A DNA stretch of 62,098 bases from Reticulitermes lucifugus (taxonomy: Eukaryota; Arthropoda; Insecta; Blattodea; Rhinotermitidae), in assembly GCA_026260175.1 (NCBI GenBank), contig JAKCWW010000008.1, forward strand, positions 1 through 62,098. The letters are read 5' to 3'. The first letter of the stretch is position 1. Each line of letters starts with the position of its first letter. The translations under genes and the position numbers were made by a program. The notes beneath the pieces are model-generated. The model was not told the origin of the DNA. It did not search any database and saw only the letters and a list, made by a program, of their open reading frames with translations. Of this stretch, positions 32,409 to 42,290 are shown piece after piece.

Positions 32409-32851
32409 TTTAATTACGATATAAGGGGATGAACTCAATAAATGTTCCGTTTCTCTGTACCCTGTAATTCTCCCACAGTTAATCTAACATCTAAAGCATA
32501 CAAAAGTTAACCTAAGAGAAAAAAATTTCAGTCATCATTAGAGCTTGAACTTACACAAGACTTTATGTGCCTTTGAAATCGAAGGCTTATACTGCTGTCC
32601 CGCGGATCAGACACCATGTAGGTTGGTTGGTGGATATTTATATGTTGAAAGACATAATTCCCTACCTTCGGGGTAGAAGAATAACAGATTCAGTCGTCCT
32701 ATTTCAAAGCTACACATAACAATTATTTTCAGTACAAAAAATAAAAAAATATTAGTTCATCTTTATCATTTATGTAAAGAGTTGCAATAAATTAGCTTGT
32801 TTTGCCACTTTTACGGGTAGAAAAGGATTCAAACTCTACTGATTGACATCG
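32409..32851. other. AT-rich DNA between two fold-back elements
   Basis: Nothing recognised. Confidence 0.5.
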
Positions 32852-32913
32852 TATGTATTAATCTTCAGTTTTTCAACCAACAAATGCACTTTCTACTTTC
32901 GTAAATCTTGTTC

Positions 32914-32964
32914 ACTACACCCTACATATGTTTCGGCCGTAACTCGGCCATCATCAGGGGCACC
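32914..32964 (-). ncRNA. Type I hammerhead ribozyme candidate, structurally complete
   Basis: On the minus strand: GGUGCCC, CUGAUGA, UGGCCGAGUUACGGCC (stem II with GGCC...GGCC pairing), GAAA, CAUAUG (minimal stem III), UA, GGGUGU. The GGGUGU after the cleavage triplet GUA pairs with GUGCCC before the core (three G-C and up to three G-U pairs). All conserved core bases are present. Short stem III hammerheads of this kind are known from Penelope-like elements and often act as dimers. Confidence 0.72.
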
Positions 32965-33442
32965 TTGTTAAGTACACTTCACTGTTCACTGTCCATTTGG
33001 NACTATCACTTAACTGTTATTCCGTTCGATGCTAATATTAACACTGAGAATCACGAGTATATAAAATTTTTGACTGTAACTGTTACTCAGTCACAGCCAC
33101 GCAACAAGGCAACAACAACAACAGTAGGATATGGACTTCAACATGCATACATGACCAGCTGCCAGCAGTTTTAACAGTTTCAACTATTTTAATAACACTA
33201 GTTTTAATAAATTTGACGACTCCAACAAATACCCACGACGCAGTACCCTACAATCACAAACTGTAGTGCTGGACTATATATTTCGGACACGGACAGATGC
33301 TATATACATCGGAACAACTCAAGAAACCACTTGAAAGAATTTTATTTACTCGTGATTCTCAGTGTTAATATTAGCATCGAACGGAATAACAGTTAAGTGA
33401 TAGTGCCAAATGGACAGTGAACAGTGAAGTGTACTTGACAAG

Positions 33443-33492
33443 TTGCCCCTGATGATGGCCGAGTTACGGCCGAAACTTATGTAGGGTGTAGT
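33443..33492 (+). ncRNA. Type I hammerhead ribozyme candidate, structurally complete
   Basis: UUGCCC, CUGAUGA (33449-33455), UGGCCGAGUUACGGCC, GAAAC (33472-33476), UUAU, GUA (33481-33483), GGGUGU. Stem I pairs GCCC with GGGU. It is the inverted partner of 32914-32964 and differs from it by only a few bases in the stem III loop and outer stem I. Predicted cleavage is after 33483. Confidence 0.75.
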
Positions 33493-33553
33493 GAACAAAA
33501 ATTACGAAAGTAAAAAGTGCATTAGTTGGTTGAAAACCTAAGATTAATGTCAA

Positions 33554-35645
33554 GATGCACGGTGAACACAACGTCAAATTAATCGTATGTATTATTTATT
33601 TTTCTTCCACCCTGAAACTAGAGACCACAGGTTTTCCGAAAATTGTATTACCTGTCTACCACTCCATACGGTGTCACATTTACATAGACCGCTATCTTAC
33701 TGTGCGTTCTATTCAAGGAAATGTAGGTTGAGAGACACGCTAAAGTATAAAGCTACACAGAAATGCGGATACTTTAATGTTTATTCGCAACAAGCAACTG
33801 CTTAGTATTCTGTATTGCATATGTCGACAGTTTATACGCAGCACATTTCCTGCCAGGTGCACTTTTTGGTTATCTACTAGTCCAAAACCTAAGACGTGAC
33901 ACGCTTCCTATTCCACTAATATATGTATCCTGTTTTGAGAAGTGAACTTTAATGAAAAATTATTTTGGCATAATCTGGAGAACCCAGTTAGGAAATATTC
34001 GCAAAACTTACTAATTCCTGCTCGTTTGCTAACTTTCTCTGGACTAATCGTATCAAGCATTGTAGAGATAAGTTCTTAAAAAAACATTTTGACAAGAAAT
34101 GCTATGTAAGGTCTTTAACATTGACATGTAATTACGTAATTATGCTTCAGACGGGCTCGGAAGAGCATGCATGTCTTCATGCAAATCGTCGGTCAATTCT
34201 GTCTTATCTTATTCAAAATCGACAAAAGTTGTTGAACCCTTCGACCATAAAATTCCAGAAAAAACCTTTCTTAGGACCTCAAGTTGTTAAATGTGGAAGA
34301 TAAACAGAGGGAAGCTAATATGCATATTACCACGTTGAATGGAAAACTTAATGCAGGTAATTACAAAATTTAAATATCACATTGTGTTTGGACATTTTTT
34401 ACTACAAAATTTTTTAATTTTATGCACATTTCAGAGTCCTGATTGTTTAAGAACCTGAAATTATTTGGATAGAGATACATTTGAAATCACAAAGCGTTAA
34501 ATTTATTCCATCATACTTACAAAGAATAATTTTTAAAATATCTAGTGTGAGCATAATGGAAGACGGACGAGCTAGGGAATAAGACATACAATAATCCTTG
34601 TGTAGACACTAAATAATGTCAGTGATACGCTGTAATATGGGACGCACATATGTACTTCAAAAAGATTGCATGGAAAACAATAAATATCCATTGAAATTGC
34701 TTCACATCGCAGGTATCAACAAATTTTCCTTCATTGAAATATTTCACTTAGCAAAGGTCACCTTCATACTAAACAGTTATGTGCACTTTTAAGTGATTTA
34801 CTTAATGTAAAATTTCTTATTACAGGAACTCAGGTTCAAAACATTGCTGTGTACTTCACTTGTAATATAAGAAATATTTGTTTAAAAATAATTTATTTTT
34901 TTCCAGAATTCGCTCTTCTGAAGAACCATGTCAACACCGAAGTGGTCGAATCTTCCACTCTTTTAAACACTACATGATCAAAACTTGGTGGCAGGTAGGC
35001 ATATAGCTACGAAAATGTTGTGACCCTACTGTATAAGGTTTACCTCTCCTTTTGGTTTCTTTTTGTGATTTGGACACTTTCCGATTACGTTGATGCCAAA
35101 TATATGGACTTGGGTGATGTTTGTAATAGAGGGTATTTTTGTTTGTCTTTGCTTTGAGCACTGCAGCTGTCACAGGATATCTCGCTGTTTTGGGTTTTCT
35201 ATGGGATAAATTTATCGAGCTTCGCACCGCGAAAGAAAAGTGACCCTGCACTATAATTTGAGTTCACGTCGTCATGTGTGTGTTTTAGTTCGTAATATAA
35301 TTTTTTATTAGAGATTTGAGGTATTCAAGAAGTTAAAGTTATATAGTTTTGTGGGTATGCACATGGCAGGTGCATGCAAATATATCGGTGGGTGTACCCC
35401 ACAAATCCGCTAATGGCCGTCTGGTTGTAAGGCCATGTAGAGTTATCGGTGAATATCAGAGGTATCACAAAACGGAATACTTTGCCTTGAGAATCTGAAG
35501 CCTTACAAGTTGTTATTCTTCTATCCTAAAAATGTACTTAGTAAAAGGTGTCTTCATGAGACCGGAACCTATCACGGATATTGCGGTGGATGCAGGCCTT
35601 CTGCGCGATGAAGCTACTTTGTTCAGAGACAGATTAAAAAACACT
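33554..35645. other. AT-rich DNA, one diverged repeat on the minus strand
   Basis: Apart from the repeat at 35130-35245, no gene is seen. A weak hammerhead-like string (CTGAAGAACCA, then GTGGTCGAATC) lies at about 34918-34951, but the GAAAC box is broken. Confidence 0.45.
35130..35245 (-). repeat. Diverged repeat shared with 57060-57195
   Basis: On the minus strand, CAGGGTCACTTTTCTTTCGC, then CCTGTGACAGCTGCAGTGC, aligns collinearly with the minus strand of 57060-57195 (CAGGGTCGTTCTTTCATCGC, then CCCGTGAGAGCTGCGGTGGC). The translated frames are also similar (YPVTAAVLKAK versus RPVRAAVAKTA), so the pair may be decayed coding sequence of a shared transposon. The class is unknown. Confidence 0.45.
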
Positions 35646-35716
35646 TTGTATATTAAAATGAAATTAAAACCAACTTGATGCACACTCACTATTAAAAAAA
35701 CTTTAATAGTAGATTA

Positions 35717-35766
35717 ATTAACCCGACATGTTTCGGTCAGGTACCTGACCATCTTCAGGGGTATAC
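35717..35766 (-). ncRNA. Type I hammerhead ribozyme candidate, structurally complete
   Basis: On the minus strand: GUAUACCC, CUGAAGA, UGGUCAGGUACCUGACC (a long GC-rich stem II palindrome), GAAAC, AU, GUC, GGGUUA. ACCC pairs with GGGU to form stem I. The conserved CUGANGA, GAAA and GUC are all present. Confidence 0.75.
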
Positions 35767-35977
35767 TACATTTAATTGCGTGATCCATATGTTAAACACA
35801 CATAAGATATGAGCCTAAAAGGTCTCGTCGTGGAACTATTGCAGGATTACAAGTGTTGACTATTTTTAAAAAACGTTTTAGTGATTTTTAGTGATTTGTG
35901 AAAACTTTATATAAGACGAGACCTTTTAGGCTCATATCTTATGTGTGTTTAACATATGGATCACGCAATTAAATGTA

Positions 35978-36027
35978 GTATACCCCTGAAGATGGTCAGG
36001 TACCTGACCGAAACATGTCGGGTTAAT
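35978..36027 (+). ncRNA. Type I hammerhead ribozyme candidate, structurally complete
   Basis: GUAUACCC, CUGAAGA (35986-35992), stem II 35993-36009 (GGUCAGGUACCUGACC), GAAAC (36010-36014), AU, GUC (36017-36019), GGGUUA. Stem I pairs ACCC with GGGU, and predicted cleavage is after 36019. It is the mirror image of 35717-35766. Confidence 0.78.
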
Positions 36028-36101
36028 TAATCTACTATTAAANNNNTTTTTAATAGTGAGTGTGCATCAAGTTGGTTTTAATTTCATTTTAATTTATACA
36101 A

Positions 36102-36499
36102 GATGCACGGTGAATACAATATTAAATATTTTGTATATTGTTCCTAAGCTTTGTTGTCTACTTATCAGACCACAATTTGTCACAAACCAGAAAAAAGAAT
36201 GTGAATATTTCTACTTAATTGTTCTATGGTTTATCAACCGATATTTTTAAAAGTTTAGAAAACTCAGCTTTTAGGGCAATATATTATGTTATTGAGGTCA
36301 CTGTTACTGTCATGTATGCAAAAAAATGTGTACGTTGAAAGCAAGTCAGTGGATTTAGATGCAATTTCATAGTCTTATTTACAAACACCAGCCACACTAC
36401 CCAGTCGCAAAACTTATGAGTTTGTTTCATATAAGACAATTTGATGCTTTAAAACAACTTTAATATTATTCTACCATATTTGTCTATGCTGGGAGCGGA
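36102..36499. other. AT-rich DNA, nothing recognised
   Basis: No supported gene is seen. Confidence 0.5.
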
Positions 36500-36650
36500 G
36501 AGAGCTAAGTGGGAACAGTGGCTAGACTAGGGGCAGAATTAGCGATGACCTGTGTTTCTATGGCTTTTTTACTTTTCCAAAGTGTCCAGACCGACTCTGG
36601 GGCGAACACAGCCTCCTGTCAATTGGGCACCGAGGACAAAGTACCTTGAT
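36500..36650 (+). repeat. tRNA-derived SINE, family A, diverged head
   Basis: GTGGCTAGACTAGGGGC, then TTTCCAAAGTGTCCAGACC, GACTCTGGGGCGAACACAG and CCTCCTGTCAATTGGGCACC, follows the same body order as the copies at 1690 (minus) and 51965 (plus). The B box has decayed. Confidence 0.65.
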
Positions 36651-37069
36651 TAAGCACTCCATCTATTGTCGACGTTAAAACGAGTGGAAATATACTCCCA
36701 CTTTTCTCACGTGCTTTCTCGTACAACTTTACAATTAGGTCTCGGTTTTCTACGTGGTTTCTTAAATTCAGACTTTGGATTACTTGATGTAATAAAGAGT
36801 AAGACAGTGAAAAATGTTTCTCTAAGCGACATTGTTTTAATAACCGCAAATTCTGTTACTTGAACGTAATATTATACTGGTCAGGGCAGAAAATATCTAG
36901 GAGAATGTGTCTGTGGTTCACGTTAAAAAAGTTAATATTTTTAGTAAATATTCTTCACGGGTTTTACATTTCATTTGCAGTTCGTTAGTCATGATTATTA
37001 GTCATATTTGATACAACGTTAGTAACTCACTTTAAGGTAGCACATTTACGTCGTGTTTTAAATACAAAT
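36651..37069. other. AT-rich DNA, nothing recognised
   Basis: Opposing frames at 36619-36863 have no domain. Confidence 0.45.
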
Positions 37070-37500
37070 AAATATTGCAATAGCACAACATTTTATTCAG
37101 GAAAAATAAAGGCTACATGTTTCAGCTGATGTGTAAGCCATCATCAGTTTTAAAGACAAGAATATAAAAGGCGGTATATGTTACAACTTTATTTCGGGCT
37201 TGAGATCTAACTTTCACAAGCTAAAATACACGTATAATGTAAAATGCATAGAATACCTGAAATTTATAGCTGTAATGATTTATAGACTTAAAGTTACATA
37301 TCTTAGGCATTCTATATTTTCTGCGCCATACGTGTATGTTAGCTTGAGAAGGTTGAGATCTGAAACCTAAAATACATTTGTAAAATATACCCCTTTTTGT
37401 ACTATTGTAATTAAGCTTCATGATGGCTAATCAATTTAACCGAAATATGTGGCATTTATTCTCGCTGAATATAGTGTTGTGTTGACTGATTGCAATACTC
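37070..37500. mobile_element. Diverged fold-back element with hammerhead-like motifs
   Basis: 37070 to about 37235 is the diverged reverse complement of about 37330-37500. ATTGCAA (37074) pairs with TTGCAAT (37490), the GTTTC box at 37119 pairs with GAAAT at 37442, and GAGATCTAACTTTCACAAGC (37202) pairs with AGCTTGAGAAGGTTGAGATC. It is older than the elements at 33 and 36 kb. Confidence 0.75.
37105..37155 (-). ncRNA. Hammerhead-like motif, core boxes intact
   Basis: On the minus strand: CUGAUGA (complement of 37141-37147), stem II GGCU...AGCU, GAAAC (complement of 37119-37123), AU, GUA, GCC. Stem I pairing with the preceding AAAA is poor, so activity is doubtful. The right-arm partner (37420-37455) has lost CUGAUGA (CAUGAUGA) and GAAAC (GAAAU). 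Confidence 0.5.
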
Positions 37501-40500
37501 ATTTGTTAATAGAAATTCAATCTTATCTTAAGGATCATGACCGATCATGTCCATTAAAAATGAGGTCCTGCATTTCACATAGCAACAATCTACACACATT
37601 TCAAGTTAAATTCTTTGTAACATAAAACCACGGACCTGCACGTTCTAATATTCTAGACGTGTAAACATTTCTTCGAGAGTATTCATATGCTGCCTGAGAG
37701 CGAAGACAAGAACACATTTAATTTCTCTACATCGAACATTCAAGGATTTTAGATGAATCGACGTTAATTATTAATAATACTTTGTTTCAATACATGAAGG
37801 CTAAACCAAATAACTAAAAGACATGAATCATCATAATCAATTTTTCGTTCAATTAATAAAAATATTATATGTGAATATTGAACAAGATATATTTAAGGGA
37901 AAGAGTAATACATTTAAATGTTCTACGGTCTTCCTTCACTAACAAATCCAGAGACATATATATATATATACGATTATTATTGCATGATACAAGTTTAGGT
38001 AAGAGGAAATGCTACACATATTTAGTATCTTCTTTAAGTGATAAAGTAGTACTCAAGATATATCACATTATTGCGTAGGATCTTCTTGTATTGCATGAAG
38101 GACCCTTGTAATGACCTTGGAATGGCAATAAATTTAATAGCACATAAAACCCTTATCCGTAATATTATGCCCATTTGATATATTTATTAGTGTCCTTTAA
38201 GAGGGTTTACAAACTTTAAACCAAAAAAATAAAATACCTTTCCAAAAATGAATGTAATTTTAAACTTTGAAGTAAAATAAAATCTTTTAAAACTTGAATT
38301 TATAAAATCAAATTTTGTATAATCGGTTCCACATACGGCATCTTTCATAAGACTCAAGAATTAGTGATTACAATGTTTCTCACATGTCGTGTTTAAGAGC
38401 TAGATTTCATGAAACTAAATTCTCTTAAATGTATTAAAACTAAAAAGATTTAAAATAAAATTACTTTTCCCGAATTTCAGAAAATATGAACAAAATTTCC
38501 AATAAGAAAACTTAAAAAATACATATTGATTTTAAAATTATTTTGTTTTTCTTTTACACTATAATTTCCACTTCAAAAGATTTCCATTTGCAAATAGTTC
38601 GGACACCTCCATTCCTAAGTAAGAAGTAATGACGACAGCGTCTCCATCACGATCCACCTATATAACGTGTAGTTGCGGTTATATTATGGAATTACACTTT
38701 CATTTTTAACCAAATATTCTTAAACATCACATGCGCATAGGTCTCTCAGTTGCGTAAATAAAGACATAATTTACTCAAAAAGTAAGAATGATTAGCTCTT
38801 GCTTCAATATATTAAAATATGTCGAAAATTATTTTCCTTTCCTTTGAACACAATAAATATACACAAGGAGAGTCAAATCATAATAAAATTTTCTGATAAC
38901 AGCTAAATCTATCCATACCAAATTACCAAACAAAAATAAGGTATTTATTAAGAATTTAAACTAAAATACTTGAAAAGTTGTGGTGCTGATAACATGATAA
39001 TTTAATGAATAAATATTAAATTCTTGAACTCCAAATAATACCTGAAAGAAAGCTATAAAATAAAAAGTAAAATGTTTACAGAGGATGTGGCATTAAAGTT
39101 TATAGTCACTTCCACAAAGGCAGGTACGTAGCGGCAGGGAATTTGTGTTACAGGACTGAAAGTTTTCTGATAATATACGGGAAAAAAAGTCCGATATCCT
39201 GTTTAAAAATACTCTCTTACCGCCTGATGAATAATATTAAACACAACTGACACATTAAGTATCAGTTGCATTATCGTGAGATCTGTAATTCCGAACAAGT
39301 TAGAAAATATAAGCATAATGTAAGATTTGTAGCACTTTCATTCAGTGTCGCTTAACTATTTCAAAACTGTAAGGACTATAGAAAGTGCATGGTTAAAATA
39401 TGTCCTATTATTTAAGAAAAAGTTTTTGGGCACAATTTGCTTTATGATAAATAAAGAAATTCACTTTCGAAATGCGTGGAAAACATATGCGCGTCTTTGC
39501 CTCTTATTTTTGTCCGATTTTAACAACAATTACAAGATATGAAAAATGTTATTATCTTTCCGTAATTTAAAATTTCACAAAATTCCTTTCAGTGCTTTCC
39601 AAAATCTGCCTAACTTTATGTAGACATACGGTGAAGTTAACAAGCAATGTTAATTTTCCTGTTACCTAAAAGCGTTAATAATCACTGTATATTATCACAG
39701 TAAAAATAACCTTTCATAATAAATTACAGATCATAATTCTGCTGCTGTGGGTCAAAAGCTTAGAGGCGATAGTCATATGCTGGGCACTACATAGTATGGT
39801 TCTGGTAAAGAAACAAAGTTAAGGATCTGGTTCTTCTTGTTTCATAAAATAAAATTATGGAACTCTCTCTATTTGGCCAACTGGATGGAGCTAATCACTG
39901 TAACCTTGTAACAACAGAAGATCTTGTCACGTTATATAAACTGTAAACATTGATTATGTCCTGATTTATATCACTTGAATACAAATACTGCTGTTACAGA
40001 AATTGGCTTTATATGATGCAATAAAATTTATTTATTCACCTGAGGACGGAAGCATACAGTTCTCGAAAAGATATGTTTCTTTAAAGAAAATCATGCTATG
40101 GAATACATATGCTTACTTCATCCATGAAATATTATTAAAAGCTATTAAAATTCAACTCCTCATATGTTGATAAAATTAAATATACACCTGTACAGGTAAA
40201 GTAGTCAATTAATTAAAGATTTCTATCAATATATTGATAATTGTGTAAAATGCGATATTAAAATTTATAGCCAAACACTACAGATTTATCCTCGATTGAT
40301 ACATCAAAGTAATTACATCAAAACCACTAACGTTTGTGTTTGATGCAAATTTGCCTTTGAGCAGATGTTTCTGCGATGTTGCAAAATATTATATTCTGTT
40401 ATGTGAATCTTGTAACATACAGGTACATTAGTAATGGTACAATGGTTGCAAGCTACGTTTTAGGAGTGTGTCACTGTTACTACAAAATTGTCTTTTATGA

Positions 40501-41429
40501 GGAACAAAGGCGTAACTGTGTTAATATTTGTACAGATGAATAAATTCATTTCCCTGCTAACACTTATATTGTTTCGTTATCATTTTATCACAATTTATAT
40601 TGATAGTTAAAATAGGTTACTTACCAACTCGTGTCACTTCTTCAAGTGCAGTTCCTTACGGAGGCAACCCCTCATTTATGGAACCTGTAAGATCAATACA
40701 TAATTCTAGAACCGTGCATTGCAGGTAAAATCGTGATTTTTAACTACAGCCTAACACACAACTTGTCACTGGATGACCACTCTCTGGTATGGTATGCATA
40801 GCTGCGGTGGAACAAACACATCGCCATTGATATTTAATTAGTGGGCACGGTAATGGGCCGAACCAAACAGAGGTTAAACGTACAGAGTCGATACAGTTGA
40901 AATATTTATTTAGTAGTGTTATACGTTTCATTACAGCAAGGTGCATGTAGAAACAAGCTGTGTGTGGGTCTGTGTTGCCATCAGTAAGGCGAGAGGAGAC
41001 AGGTAACGTTGTAGTTACTTATTTAACGACACTGATAGTAGCTGTGTCTAAATGGCATCGATTGATAGCTTAATTAGCGAACTGATCAAAGCCGTCGTGA
41101 CGTAATTTTTGTGACCATTTCCGAACTTGCTTACAGGGACAGAGCAAAACCGCGTAACCCTTAAGACAGATAAAACTTCTCTGCGGGCCGGTATTTTGAA
41201 TCTGTAAATTCCAAAACGCAATGTACAACCACTCGAAAATAACTTTTATTTTTATGGATTATCATGTTTGTTTGTTGCAAAGAATTAACATTTACAAATA
41301 ATTTTAACGCACGATTGCCTACTAACTATTTCTCAGTAATTATCACGCGATTTCTTGTAAGTACATATAAGTTGTTACAACTCGACAGCTTTGTACTTCG
41401 CATTACCATCTATACAAGGATTAACTTAT
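37501..41429. other. AT-rich DNA, few recognisable features
   Basis: A short (AT)n run lies at about 37955-37970. A degenerate hammerhead-like string lies at 40034-40078. A patch of more balanced composition at 40740-41110 contains a possible donor (GAGACAG|GTAACG at about 41000) but no supported exon. No gene is called. Confidence 0.45.
40034..40078 (+). ncRNA. Degenerate hammerhead-like motif
   Basis: ACCUGAGGA, GGAAGCAUACAGUUCUC (stem II GGA...UCU, partly paired), GAAAAGAUAUGU. The box is CUGAGGA and GAAAC has become GAAAA. It may be a relic; no inverted partner was found. Confidence 0.25.
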
Positions 41430-41709
41430 ATTAATACTTTTTTTTTAATGGCTCGACAGCCCCTGGGGGGCCTAGGCCTAGGCTTCACGATCACACTTTG
41501 AGACACACCACACTCGGTAGGACTCCTCTGGACAAGGGATCANNNNNNNNNNNNNNNNNNNNNNNNNNNNNNNNNNNNNNNNNNNNNNNNNNNNNNNNNN
41601 NNNNNNNNNNNNNNNNNNNNNNNNNNNNNNNNNNNCAATCCCAGTAAGCGAGCGGCCGTAGACCTACGCCTTAGACCGCGCGGCCACTGGGATCGGCATT
41701 AATACTTTT
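41430..41709 (-). repeat. tRNA-like SINE, family D, with perfect 12-bp TSD and assembly gap
   Basis: ATTAATACTTTT flanks the insertion exactly, at 41430-41441 and 41698-41709. On the minus strand the body opens GCCGATCCCAGTGGCCGCGC and GGTCTAAGGCGTAGG, a good Pol III A-box region resembling the 5' half of a type II tRNA (Leu/Ser-like TGGCCG.G.GGTCTAAGG). It ends AGCCATT plus an A-run against the left TSD. The centre is hidden by 93 Ns (41543-41635). A perfect TSD and clean A tail mean a young copy. The tRNA parent is inferred from the A-box region only. Confidence 0.85.
41543..41635. other. Assembly gap, 93 Ns
   Basis: The gap falls inside the family D SINE, consistent with collapse over a high-copy repeat. 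Confidence 0.99.
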
Positions 41710-41984
41710 AGATAGGTATATTTTCAGGGACTTCCCCAAATGCATAACTTGACTTCAGGGTCTTTGTCTTCCTTTCTGATAATTCAAAACTCAAATGAAA
41801 ACACGATTCGACCCGAACTTGTAATTTGTTCTCATATTTTTTGGGAACAACACTGATTGTGTTTTGGAGAGCACTTGGCTAAGGAGAATGTGTAGACATA
41901 AGAGGAAAGAAGTGGTGAGAACCTGGAGATAGTTAGATAATGAGCAACTCTGTGATTTAGGTTCCTTACAAAATAATGTTAGGA

Positions 41985-42290
41985 CGATAAAATGGAGGAC
42001 GTAGTGGACGGGACATGGAATATATGCGAAATGGTTACAAAGGCACTTGTAGCACCTGAGTGTAGGTTTAAGGATAATATTAAAGTGGATGTTAAAAATA
42101 TTATTTTAAGACGTGGACAGAATGAATGTGGATCTCGATGGGAACTAGCGTAGGGCTCCTGGCAATAATAAGGTGAAACTATGCGTTTCAAAGACTAATT
42201 TTTTCAGTGCGTTCCTTGGGTGCCGTAGGAGACTGTGATTTTTTAATGAGCTCTTAACGAGTGGTTCTCCTCCAAGGAGATGTGTATATT
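41985..42290 (+). pseudogene. Possible 3' end of another non-LTR element
   Basis: The plus-strand frame RFKDNIKVDVKNIILRRGQN, then SRWELA and GSWQ, resembles the RW.DNIK.D pattern near the C-terminus of some insect non-LTR ORF2 proteins. It is followed by GTGCGTTCCTTGGGTGCCGT and AGTGGTTCTCCTCCAAGGAG. Multiple stops interrupt it. The resemblance is suggestive only. Confidence 0.35.

Larger units (their letters stand above)
32852..33553. mobile_element. Fold-back element with intact hammerhead motifs in both arms
   Basis: 32852-33063 and 33343-33553 are inverted copies with few differences (for example AGAATCACGAGT at 33047 and ACTCGTGATTCT at 33348), around a 279-base spacer that holds unique sequence such as TTTCGGACACGGACAGATGC. 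Hammerhead-like motifs lie at 32914-32964 (minus) and 33443-33492 (plus). Downstream is AAGATGCACGGTGAACACAA, which is also found after the fold-back at 35646-36101, so it probably belongs to the element end. A single N (33001) interrupts the left arm. Confidence 0.88.
35646..36101. mobile_element. Compact fold-back element, 184-bp arms, hammerhead motif in each
   Basis: 35646-35829 and 35915-36101 are near-perfect inverted copies around an 85-base spacer. Anchors are GGTCTCGTC (35821) with GACGAGACC (35915) and CTTGATGCACA (35674) with TGTGCATCAAG (36061). Hammerhead motifs lie at 35717-35766 (minus) and 35978-36027 (plus). Four Ns (36043-36046) interrupt the right arm opposite an A-run. The element is followed by AAGATGCACGGTGAATACAA, as at 33551. 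No coding capacity is seen; it is interpreted as a retrozyme-like or Penelope-derived non-autonomous element. Confidence 0.9.

Noticed and set aside
34910-34955. Hammerhead-like CTGAAGAACCA with GTGGTCGAATC
   Set aside because: The second box is GAATC, with an extra base after stem II; no partner in inverted orientation. Kept only as a remark.
41638-41697. True tRNA gene on the minus strand
   Set aside because: The A-box region is tRNA-like, but the cloverleaf cannot be completed, and the A tail and TSD show it is a SINE.
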